Of a stretch of 8,503 nucleotides of DNA, positions 1 to 5,530 are shown piece by piece. Positions within the stretch are counted from its first letter, which is position 1. Each line of letters begins with the position of its first letter. The translations under genes were made by a program, and so were the position numbers. The DNA is from Nitrospirota bacterium (GTDB taxonomy: Bacteria; Nitrospirota; Thermodesulfovibrionia; UBA6902; DSMQ01). The notes below the pieces were generated by a model that saw only the letters and a list, made by a program, of their open reading frames with translations, had not been told where the DNA came from and searched no databases. Location of the stretch: contig JACQZD010000099.1 of assembly GCA_016207865.1 (NCBI GenBank), forward strand, positions 1 through 8,503. Direction: 5' to 3'.

Positions 1-1
1 A

Positions 2-760
2 ATAATCGCCTTTGTCAGCGCTGTCTTTTATCTTGTCTTTCGTTTTTCATCCTTCATCCTTCAACCTTCATCCTTTCCCTCTCGTCACGCATTACGCATC
101 ACGGTCTTTCTGCTTGCTGCTTCTGTTGTCGTGCTTTCCTTCGCCTCTTACCAGAGAAATGCCGTCTGGAAGGATGAAATCAGTCTCTGGACAGATGTAG
201 TAAGTAAAAGCCCGAATAAAGCAAGGGGTTACAATGGCCTCGGCCTTGCCTACAAAAAATTAAAACAATATGCTGAAGCAATTGAGCAGTTCCGGAAGGC
301 CGCAAGATTAGATTCAAAAAACGCAGAGGCGCATTACAACTTAGGCAATACCTATAAAGATTTGGGATTCATTGACAATGCATTAACAGAATATCAAACT
401 GCGCTGACAATAGACCCTAATATCGCAGAAATCCATTTAAGTTTTGCTAATGTTCTCAAAAATAAAGGTTTAATAGACGAGGCAATAGAGCATTACAAAA
501 GCGCAATAAAATTACAGCCTGATTTTACAGAGGCGCACAATTATCTCGGCTTTGCCTACTATTACCATAAAAGGCAGTTTAATGAAGCATTAGAGGAATA
601 TCAGGTTGCATTGAAGCAGGACCCGCGCAACGCAGCAACTCATTTAAATTTAGGGATTGTGTACAAATCTATGGGACAGCCCGATAAGGCAGCGGAACAT
701 TTTAATATCGCAAGGGGATTAAACCCTTCCCTCTACGAAACCAAAAGTTCCCATCCGTAA
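2..760 (+). CDS. Membrane-anchored TPR protein (TMTC-like), 3' part only
   Basis: The frame is open from the left edge of the window to TAA at 758-760, giving 252 residues of a longer protein whose start lies outside. Visible order: end of one hydrophobic segment (residues 1-13), a Ser/Pro/Phe-rich loop (15-33), a second membrane segment (34-50), then the juxtamembrane motif RNAVWKDEISLW (52-63) and VVSKSPNKAR, and five TPR repeats from about residue 73 to 246, with helix signatures such as AHYNLGNTYKDLG and AIEHYKSAIKLQPD. The W-K-D-E-x-x-L-W stretch followed by TPRs is typical of large bacterial proteins with an N-terminal polytopic membrane domain resembling O-mannosyltransferases and C-terminal TPRs, so glycan or envelope work is possible but unproven. 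The loop is encoded by two heptanucleotide arrays (48-75 and 85-103), which suggests an in-frame insertion. A GTG at 131 could be taken as a start, but that would cut through the second membrane segment and ignore the open frame upstream. Confidence 0.8.
   Translation: MIAFVSAVFYLVFRFSSFILQPSSFPSRHALRITVFLLAASVVVLSFASYQRNAVWKDEISLWTDVVSKSPNKARGYNGLGLAYKKLKQYAEAIEQFRKAARLDSKNAEAHYNLGNTYKDLGFIDNALTEYQTALTIDPNIAEIHLSFANVLKNKGLIDEAIEHYKSAIKLQPDFTEAHNYLGFAYYYHKRQFNEALEEYQVALKQDPRNAATHLNLGIVYKSMGQPDKAAEHFNIARGLNPSLYETKSSHP
48..75 (-). repeat. Heptanucleotide array, unit AAGGATG on the - strand, 4 units, intragenic
   Basis: On the + strand this reads as four 7-base units, CATCCTT at 48-54 and 55-61, CAACCTT at 62-68 and CATCCTT at 69-75. 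Bases 51-75 are the exact reverse complement of 6508-6532. The array lies within the TPR-protein frame and encodes part of the loop between two membrane segments. In this orientation the unit contains no stop in any of its three frames; in the opposite orientation it would contain TGA. Confidence 0.85.
85..103 (+). repeat. Short heptanucleotide array, unit TCACGCA/TTACGCA
   Basis: Units TCACGCA (85-91) and TTACGCA (92-98) are followed by a partial third, TCACG (99-103). It lies nine bases after the CATCCTT array and also inside the TPR-protein reading frame, encoding roughly RHALRIT. The orientation is again the stop-free one. It is a different heptamer with the same period of seven, which is why I count it as a second member of one repeat class rather than chance. 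Confidence 0.6.
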
Positions 761-780
761 TTTTTAATTATTAATTTCTT

Positions 781-810
781 TTGACACATCCGGATGAAAT
801 ATATTATAGT
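781..810 (+). promoter_or_regulatory. sigma70-type promoter for the rpmH operon
   Basis: A perfect -35 box TTGACA (781-786) is followed after 18 bases by TATAGT (805-810). Transcription would start near 817, leaving a leader of about 50 nt before rpmH. It lies in the only gap between the TPR gene and rpmH, and no other promoter is apparent before mnmE, so it probably serves rpmH, yidD, yidC and mnmE. Confidence 0.65.
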
Positions 811-866
811 AGTAGTTTAGTTTTAAGCACTGATTCATTAATTCTGATTTTAATAATGGAGGCAGG

Positions 867-1010
867 ATGACATATACAACTTACAATCCCCACAACAGAA
901 AACGCAAGCGCACTCACGGCTTTCTTGAGAAAATGAGCACAAGCAGCGGCAGAAAAGTCTTAAAAAGAAGACGGGCCAAGGGCAGGAAAAAACTAACTGT
1001 TTCAGGATAG
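867..1010 (+). CDS. rpmH: 50S ribosomal protein L34
   Basis: This encodes a 47-residue, strongly basic protein, close to the usual 44-47 residues of L34, a structural component of the large ribosomal subunit. The sequence begins MTYTTYNPHNRKRKRTHGF and continues with the conserved SGRKVLKRRRAKGRKKLTV block, which is diagnostic. A Shine-Dalgarno GGAGG (858-862) lies just upstream of the ATG. It is the first gene after the promoter at 781-810. In most bacteria rnpA follows directly, often overlapping or within a few tens of bases; here only 30 bases separate the TAG from the yidD frame, so rnpA is absent. Identification is secure despite the small size. Confidence 0.95.
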   Translation: MTYTTYNPHNRKRKRTHGFLEKMSTSSGRKVLKRRRAKGRKKLTVSG

Positions 1011-1040
1011 CGTTCTGCGCGCCTGAATAATCACGGCTGT

Positions 1041-1286
1041 TTGAATAAGGAAAATTTGAAAACCATTGTAATTATCATAATAAATTTTTACAAAAGATAT
1101 TTTTCCCCGTTCCTGCCTGCTTCATGCAGATTCCATCCGTCCTGCTCGGCTTACAGCCTTGAGGCAGTAAGAAAATATGGTGTTTTGAAAGGTCTGTCGT
1201 TTTCAGCAAAACGAATTGTAAAATGCCACCCCTTTCATCCGGGCGGATATGACCCGGTTGAATCCGATTCTCAAAAGGCAAGCTGA
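1041..1286 (+). CDS. yidD: YidD, membrane protein insertion efficiency factor
   Basis: This is a small peripheral inner-membrane protein that aids YidC/Sec-dependent insertion. The family core is clear: NFYKRYFSPFLPASCRFHPS followed by CSAYSLEAVRKYGVLKG and the C-terminal KCHPFHPGGYDPV, with the conserved cysteines in the CRFHPSC and CHPFHPG motifs and an amphipathic N-terminal helix. Full length from TTG 1041 is 81 residues, within the family's usual 70-90. There is no ATG. A second in-frame TTG at 1056 has AAGGA four bases upstream (1047-1051) and may be the true start, giving 76 residues. The stop TGA overlaps the yidC ATG by one base (1286), pointing to translational coupling. The frame is open back to the rpmH stop, and no RnpA-like sequence is visible there. 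Confidence 0.92.
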   Translation: MNKENLKTIVIIIINFYKRYFSPFLPASCRFHPSCSAYSLEAVRKYGVLKGLSFSAKRIVKCHPFHPGGYDPVESDSQKAS

Positions 1287-2827
1287 TGGAAAAACGCACT
1301 CTTTTAGCAGTTGCGCTGTCAATACTGGTTCTTGTCGCATTTTCATACTTCTTACAGCCAAAGAATGCGCCGCAGCCTGAACAGGCTAAAAAAGCAGAAC
1401 CAAAGTCAGAGACACCGGCAGCAGCAGTAAAAGGAATACCGTCAGTCCCCCCTCAGACGCCTCAAGCTCCGGTTCCGGTTAAGGCGGCAGGCGCGGATAT
1501 TGCCATAGAAACAGACCTCTACAGAGCAGTGCTTACAACCAATGGCGCAGTAATTAAATCCTGGGAGCTTAAAAAATATAAGGATAAAAGCGGCATCGCC
1601 CTTTCCCTGTTAAAACAGCCGGGGGCAATTCCTCCGCTTTCATTGCTGTTTGAAGGCGCAGAAAAGGACTTTCCTCAAAAAGTTACATACCAGTCCAATA
1701 CAGACAGTCTCACCCTGAATAAAGATAAATCAAAGGGCGAGATAATCCTTAATTATGATTATCAAGGGCTGCGCATAACAAAACATTTTATCTTCTACAA
1801 TGACGGCTACAATGTGGACCTCTCAATAGAAACAGTCAATACGCCTGTGTATTCATTAGCCGTCGGCACCGAGTTCGGTATTTTTGAAATTGCCGACAAT
1901 ATACATAGAGGCCCTGTTATTCTCGTTGACACAGACAGGAGCGAGTTTGACGAAAAACTGAAAGAAACAAAAAATTTCACAGGTAATATCTTCTGGATAG
2001 CGCAGGAGGATAAATATTTCACTGCAGCAATCGTTCCGCGTACGGCAGTTTTAGGTGCAACCGTCTGGAAGGACGGCACCGCGCCTGAGATAGCGCTGAA
2101 ATTAAACCCCGGAAAACAGGATTTTGTTTTATATGCAGGGCCCAAAGAATATGACAAGCTTAAGGCGCTGAATCTTAAGCTTGAGCACATGGTTGATTTC
2201 GGCTGGTTTACAATCGTGGCAATGCCGCTTTTCTGGGTCTTGAAATTCTTTTATAAATTCATCGGCAACTATGGGTGGGCCATAGTGCTTATCACTATTA
2301 TCGTCAGAATCCCTTTTATTCCTCTCCTGCACAAAAGCCAGCAGACAATGAAAAAGATGCAGGACATCCAGCCCCAGATTGCCGAAATGAAAGAGCGGTA
2401 TAAAAAAGACGCGCAGAAAATGCAGAAAGAGCTCATGGAGCTTTATAAAAAACATAAGGTAAATCCAATGGGCGGCTGTCTGCCGATGCTTCTTCAGATA
2501 CCGGTTTTTATCGCACTTTATAATGTACTTGCTAAAGCCATTGAACTCAGGGGCGCGCCTTTTATGTGGTGGATAACCGACCTTTCAGTAAAAGACCCGT
2601 ACTATATATTTCCCGTTGTAATGGGAGCCACAATGGTAATCCAGCAGAAAATGACACCGACAACCATGGACCCAATGCAGGCCAAGATGATGATGTTTCT
2701 GCCGATTGTTTTCACATTCATGTTCTTATCCTTCCCGTCAGGCCTTGTCCTTTACTGGCTCGTAAATAATCTCCTTGCAATTGCTCAGCAGTACTATGCG
2801 AATAAAAGCATGGCTCATAGTTCATAG
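1286..2827 (+). CDS. yidC: Membrane protein insertase YidC (Oxa1 family)
   Basis: YidC inserts and folds inner-membrane proteins, alone or with SecYEG. The 513 residues match the Gram-negative form. There is an N-terminal membrane anchor (about 5-23), a Pro/Ala/Lys-rich linker (25-68), a periplasmic beta-sandwich P1 domain (about 70-300), an amphipathic helix beginning GWFTIVAMPLFW at 306, then TM2 with the conserved hydrophilic-groove arginine R341 (IIVRIPFIP). The cytoplasmic charged helical hairpin QQTMKKMQDIQPQIAEMKER follows, then NPMGGCLPMLLQIPVFIALY, DPYYIFPVVMG and FLSFPSGLVLYWLVNN as the remaining membrane segments. AAGG at 1275-1278 lies seven bases before the ATG, which overlaps the yidD stop. 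The large periplasmic domain implies a two-membrane cell envelope. The last five codons and the stop lie inside the 5' arm of a long hairpin built from heptamer repeats, so the C-terminal MAHSS may be repeat-encoded. Confidence 0.97.
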   Translation: MEKRTLLAVALSILVLVAFSYFLQPKNAPQPEQAKKAEPKSETPAAAVKGIPSVPPQTPQAPVPVKAAGADIAIETDLYRAVLTTNGAVIKSWELKKYKDKSGIALSLLKQPGAIPPLSLLFEGAEKDFPQKVTYQSNTDSLTLNKDKSKGEIILNYDYQGLRITKHFIFYNDGYNVDLSIETVNTPVYSLAVGTEFGIFEIADNIHRGPVILVDTDRSEFDEKLKETKNFTGNIFWIAQEDKYFTAAIVPRTAVLGATVWKDGTAPEIALKLNPGKQDFVLYAGPKEYDKLKALNLKLEHMVDFGWFTIVAMPLFWVLKFFYKFIGNYGWAIVLITIIVRIPFIPLLHKSQQTMKKMQDIQPQIAEMKERYKKDAQKMQKELMELYKKHKVNPMGGCLPMLLQIPVFIALYNVLAKAIELRGAPFMWWITDLSVKDPYYIFPVVMGATMVIQQKMTPTTMDPMQAKMMMFLPIVFTFMFLSFPSGLVLYWLVNNLLAIAQQYYANKSMAHSS

Positions 2828-2876
2828 CTCAAGGTTCATAGTTGCTATGAGCTATGAGCTATGAGCTATGAGCTAT
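2810..2876 (+). repeat. Inverted heptanucleotide arrays forming a 32-bp hairpin over the yidC-mnmE junction
   Basis: The left array (2814-2841) has four units, CTCATAG, TTCATAG, CTCAAGG and TTCATAG. The right array (2845-2872) has four perfect CTATGAG units. They are complementary and separated by only TTG (2842-2844). Extending outward, 2810-2841 pairs with 2845-2876. I count 27 Watson-Crick pairs, 4 G-U pairs (2812/2874, 2821/2865, 2833/2853, 2835/2851) and one A-A mismatch (2832/2854). The stem holds the yidC stop codon (2825-2827) in one arm and the mnmE start codon (2868-2870) in the other. It could mask mnmE initiation unless yidC is being translated. Confidence 0.85.
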
Positions 2877-3969
2877 TTTGACGACACCATAGCCGCCATA
2901 TCAACCCCCTCAGGCATAGGAGGCATCGGAATTGTAAGGCTTAGCGGAAAAAATGCAATAGGAATTGCAGACAGAATATTCACCTCGCCGAAAAACAGGA
3001 CTCTTAAAAAAACACCCTCGCATAAAATTATTTACGGCCATATCGTAAATTCAAACAAAGAAATTGTTGATGAAGTATTAATCTCCATAATGCGCGCGCC
3101 CCATACATATACAAAAGAAAATATTGTGGAAATAAACTGCCACGGCGGCGCCGTGCCTCTCCGCAGGGTGCTGGAACTTGCATTGAAAAACGGGGCCAGA
3201 CTTGCAAGGCCCGGAGAATTCACACAAAGGGCTTTCATTAATGGACGAATTGATCTGGCTCAGGCCGAGGCGGTTCTGGATGCAATCAATTCAGCGACTG
3301 AGCAAAGTCAAAAGGCAGCAATGGAACAGCTTAGCGGAGGGCTTTCAAATAAAATAAACATCCTCAGGAATAAATTGGTTGAACTCACCGCTTTTGTTGA
3401 GGCGCATATTGATTTTCCTGAAGAAGACATGGAATCGCCGTCTTTAAACGATATGCAGAAAAGGGCTTTAAAAATATGCGGTGAAATTACAAAACTTATA
3501 GAAGGCTCAAGGCATGGAATGATTTTACGGGAAGGGCTTAAGACTGCTATCATCGGCAGACCGAATGTCGGAAAATCCTCACTCCTTAATGCGCTTCTTG
3601 AGCATGACCGGGCCATCGTAACTGAGCTGCCGGGGACCACAAGGGATGTTATTGAAGAATATCTGGACCTCAACGGTTTCCCGGTAAGGATTATGGACAC
3701 CGCAGGAATGAGAGAGGCAAAGGATGTTGCTGAGAAAGAAGGCGTGAAACGAAGCTTGCGGGCCGTGAAGGGAGCTGACCTTGCATGCGCTGGAAAAAGC
3801 GCTTGCCTCCATGAATTCATTTACTGAAGGCGTTGACAAAAAACTATCGCCTGAATTCCTGTCGGTTGAACTCAGGGAAGCCCTTGACGCCCTCGGAGAA
3901 ATAACCGGCATCACCACGCCTGACGACATCCTCAATAAAATCTTCAGTGATTTTTGCATCGGGAAGTAA
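2868..3969 (+). pseudogene. mnmE: tRNA modification GTPase MnmE, disrupted by internal deletion and frameshift
   Basis: MnmE with MnmG modifies the wobble uridine (U34) of certain tRNAs. The first part (2868-3827, 319 codons) is a good match. It has an N-terminal tetrahydrofolate-binding domain starting TIAAISTPSGIGGIGIVRLS, the conserved GEFTQRAFINGRIDLAQAEA block, helical domain, and GTPase motifs G1 GRPNVGKSS (230-238), G2 TTRD and G3 DTAG (277-280). After GADL (302-305) the frame becomes unrelated and ends at TAG-free TGA 3825-3827. The true C-terminus resumes in the next frame from about 3781 (LHALEKALASMNSF to the hallmark FCIGK, 62 residues, stop 3967-3969). Compared with the usual length of about 455, roughly 90 residues are gone, covering G4 (NKxD) and G5, and the missing length must be 2 modulo 3. 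The ATG at 2868 is the last of four within the heptamer array; the other three open only a few codons. Real deletion or assembly error are both possible. Confidence 0.88.
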
Positions 3970-4008
3970 TCGTGGATATCAAAATCAAGGCAGGGGCAAA
4001 TATAATGA

Positions 4009-4191
4009 GTGTTGATTGAGGCGTATAAAAAAGCCCTGAAGCTCAAGCCTAATCTGGAATACGCGCATTATAATCTCGGAATTAATTATCTCGCCGTTGA
4101 TGACAGAAATTCAGCATTAGAGGAATTTAAGGCGCTGAAAGACATCAATGCCGAATTGGCAAATAAGCTTTTTAATTTGATCTACAAGTAG
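4009..4191 (+). CDS. Short TPR-containing ORF, probably the 3' remnant of a larger gene
   Basis: This encodes 60 residues from GTG 4009. It holds the second helix of one TPR (EAYKKALKLKPN, residues 4-15) and one full repeat (LEYAHYNLGINYLAVDDRNSALEEF), ending ANKLFNLIYK. A TPR protein this short, beginning in the middle of a repeat, is unlikely to be complete. A TGA (4006-4008) immediately precedes the GTG in the same frame, and no convincing Shine-Dalgarno fits it. The 39 bases between the mnmE stop and this frame hold a 15-codon GTG frame (3972-4019) that I cannot assign. The simplest reading is a second deletion junction next to the broken mnmE. It does not closely resemble the TPR repeats at 220-740, so it is not obviously a fragment of that gene. 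Confidence 0.5.
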   Translation: MLIEAYKKALKLKPNLEYAHYNLGINYLAVDDRNSALEEFKALKDINAELANKLFNLIYK

Positions 4192-4235
4192 CAGCCTGCT
4201 GATATTGTCATTTACTCAAAAGTACCTTTAAATCT

Positions 4236-4312
4236 GTCATTCCGGCAGTTCGTAAGCCGGAATCCATTTCCTTGCAAATAACATCTGGATTCCGCATCAA
4301 GTGCGGAATGAC
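4236..4312. repeat. Palindromic dispersed repeat, GTCATTCC family, two-hairpin copy
   Basis: This is a 77-base element with nine-base terminal inverted repeats, GTCATTCCG (4236-4244) and CGGAATGAC (4304-4312). Each half folds separately: TTCCGGC (4240-4246) pairs with GCCGGAA (4256-4262), and TTCCGCA (4290-4296) pairs with TGCGGAA (4302-4308). Related copies lie at 5357-5415 and 8450-8484. The gap 4192-4379 contains this element and the promoter at 4344-4373 and nothing else that I can recognise. Confidence 0.75.
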
Positions 4313-4343
4313 GACAATAGGGTTTCTACAAAAAATATTTTAT

Positions 4344-4373
4344 TTCAAAGAATTATCAAATTTCGTTTATAAT
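4344..4373 (+). promoter_or_regulatory. Promoter for the CDF transporter gene, likely leaderless
   Basis: A perfect -10 box TATAAT (4368-4373) follows TTCAAA (4344-4349, four of six matches to the -35 consensus) after 18 bases. The ATG at 4380 is seven bases past the -10 box, exactly where transcription should begin, and no Shine-Dalgarno sequence is present. Together these suggest a leaderless mRNA starting at or next to the A of the start codon. Confidence 0.55.
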
Positions 4374-4379
4374 TATCCT

Positions 4380-5246
4380 ATGCAGAGGCTTAAGAAAGTC
4401 AGGCGCGTCCTTACCTATACTTTAGTCCTTAACCTGGCTGTTGCCGTGGCAAAGATAATCTACGGCTATCTGACAAATTCAATAAGCATGTTCTCCGACG
4501 GATTTCACTCGTTCTTTGACGGAACATCCAATGTCATAGGGCTTGCCAGCATCTGGCTTGCTTCCCAACCGCCTGATAAAAACCATCCTTACGGACATAA
4601 AAAATATGAAACCCTCTCAACTATCGCAATTGCCGTCCTCATTTTTATTGCCGGCATTGAAATATTAAAAAAAGCCTATCACGGATTTACTGAGGTTCAT
4701 ATTGTTGAAGTAACTTCCTTAAGTTTTATAATCATGGCTGTAACACTTCTAATAAACATGTGGGTAATGACATATGAAAAGAAAAAAGGACTGGAGCTTA
4801 AAAGCGATTTTCTTCTGGCGGACGCACTGCACACAAAGACAGATATCTTTGTGTCATTATCGGTTATCATCAGTCTTATAGCAGTAAAAACCGGCTACCC
4901 CGTCATTGATTCAATAGCGGCGGTTGTTATCGCTGTTTTTATAGGCAGAATGGGTTTTGAAATCCTCAAGTCCGCGGCAGAAGTGCTGACAGACGCCGCG
5001 CGCCTTGACTCTCTGGAAATAAATAATGTGGTCCTGCAGATACAAGGCATAAGGGAATGTCATGAGATACGGACCAGGGGCAAGGAAGACTCCATTCATA
5101 TTGACCTACATGTCCTTGTGGACCCGGAAGTGCAGATACAAAAAGCACACGAACTGTCACATTCAGTTGAAGAAATTATTAAGAAGAACTTTCCGTCTGT
5201 GGTGGATGTGATTGTGCATATTGAACCGTATGAAAGTGAAACGTGA
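4380..5246 (+). CDS. Cation diffusion facilitator (CDF) family metal exporter
   Basis: CDF proteins are inner-membrane antiporters that move divalent metals (Zn, Fe, Co, Cd, Mn) out of the cytoplasm. The 288 residues fit the usual 290-300. There is a six-helix membrane domain from about residue 10 to 205 and a cytoplasmic C-terminal metallochaperone-like domain to the end (VLQIQGIRECHEIRTRGKED, HIDLHVLVDPEV, VVDVIVHIEPYE). The family signature SISMFSDGFHSFFDG carries H43 and D47, and the second half carries H151 and D155 (HTKTD), so the transport site is HxxxD/HxxxD. This is more like zinc-type members than the FieF/YiiP site (DxxxD/HxxxD), but substrate prediction from this is only moderate. 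NHPYGHKKYETL is also conserved in the family. I chose ATG 4380 because conservation starts there and a promoter lies just upstream; in-frame TTG 4272 and ATG 4308 lie inside a dispersed repeat. Confidence 0.9.
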   Translation: MQRLKKVRRVLTYTLVLNLAVAVAKIIYGYLTNSISMFSDGFHSFFDGTSNVIGLASIWLASQPPDKNHPYGHKKYETLSTIAIAVLIFIAGIEILKKAYHGFTEVHIVEVTSLSFIIMAVTLLINMWVMTYEKKKGLELKSDFLLADALHTKTDIFVSLSVIISLIAVKTGYPVIDSIAAVVIAVFIGRMGFEILKSAAEVLTDAARLDSLEINNVVLQIQGIRECHEIRTRGKEDSIHIDLHVLVDPEVQIQKAHELSHSVEEIIKKNFPSVVDVIVHIEPYESET

Positions 5247-5247
5247 T

Positions 5248-5306
5248 GTAGCCGCAAACTTTAGTTTGCGTGATTTTTAAAAACGCAGGCTAAAGCCTGC
5301 GGCTAC
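5248..5306. repeat. Compound palindrome with compensated arm differences (REP-like)
   Basis: It begins one base after the stop of the CDF gene. Two 23-base arms, 5248-5270 and 5284-5306, are inverted relative to each other with the outer sequences GTAGCCGCA and TGCGGCTAC, separated by a T/A-rich 13-base spacer. Each arm also contains its own perfect small hairpin: CGCAAAC/GTTTGCG in arm 1 and CGCAGGC/GCCTGCG in arm 2, each with a four-base loop. The arms differ at four positions, two AA/GG and two TT/CC, placed so that each inner hairpin stays fully paired. It may also act as a transcription end signal for the CDF gene. Confidence 0.8.
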
Positions 5307-5356
5307 TTCCCAGTTCTTGTTGATTCCTGCATAACCAATTGTCCTAAGCAATGATC

Positions 5357-5415
5357 GTCACTCCCGCTTGTCGGGAGTCCTTCCGCAATTTAGATTCCGG
5401 ACAAGCCGGAATGAC
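5357..5415. repeat. Palindromic dispersed repeat, GTCATTCC family, diverged two-hairpin copy
   Basis: This is a 59-base element from GTCACTCC (5357-5364) to GGAATGAC (5408-5415), the same ends as 4236-4312 with one change. Hairpin one is ACTCCCG/CGGGAGT around CTTGT, and hairpin two is ATTCCGG/CCGGAAT around ACAAG. The stem sequences differ from those of the other copy but both architectures are two adjacent seven-base stems. The 284-base gap 5247-5530 holds this repeat, the compound palindrome and the hemB promoter. Confidence 0.7.
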
Positions 5416-5489
5416 AAGGCTACAGCATACATAGGATATCAGATTTACAGTATTCAATAGTTCTCATTTTCAATAGACGCCGTTGGATA

Positions 5490-5498
5490 TGCTATACT
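5490..5498 (+). promoter_or_regulatory. Extended -10 promoter for hemB
   Basis: TG at 5490-5491, one base, then TATACT (5493-5498) forms an extended -10 element. No good -35 lies at 16-18 bases, which is tolerated by extended -10 promoters. Transcription would start near 5505, leaving a leader of about 25 nt that contains AAAGGAG (5518-5524). Confidence 0.5.
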
Positions 5499-5530
5499 TA
5501 TACAAACAATAAAACACAAAGGAGTTAACT

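Noticed and set aside
48..103. Heptamer arrays as a CRISPR array
   Set aside because: Units of seven bases are contiguous with no spacers; no cas gene is present.
12..200. 62-residue + strand frame beginning ATG 12
   Set aside because: It overlaps the TPR-protein frame, which has recognisable membrane and juxtamembrane motifs; it is open only because the CATCCTT units lack stops in every frame.
761..866. Origin of replication next to rpmH
   Set aside because: rpmH often neighbours dnaA and oriC, but I find no TTATNCACA-type DnaA boxes here and no dnaA; the gap is explained by a promoter.
2814..2872. Hairpin read as a rho-independent terminator after yidC
   Set aside because: The stem is AT/GC mixed with only UUUU after it, and its 3' arm contains the start of the next gene, so it does not have terminator form.
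3308..3820. Long open frame on the - strand opposite mnmE
   Set aside because: It is antisense to strongly conserved MnmE sequence and shows no recognisable protein features.
4272..4379. N-terminal extension of the CDF protein from TTG 4272 or ATG 4308
   Set aside because: The extension is encoded by a dispersed repeat, has no conserved family sequence and lies upstream of the promoter at 4344-4373.
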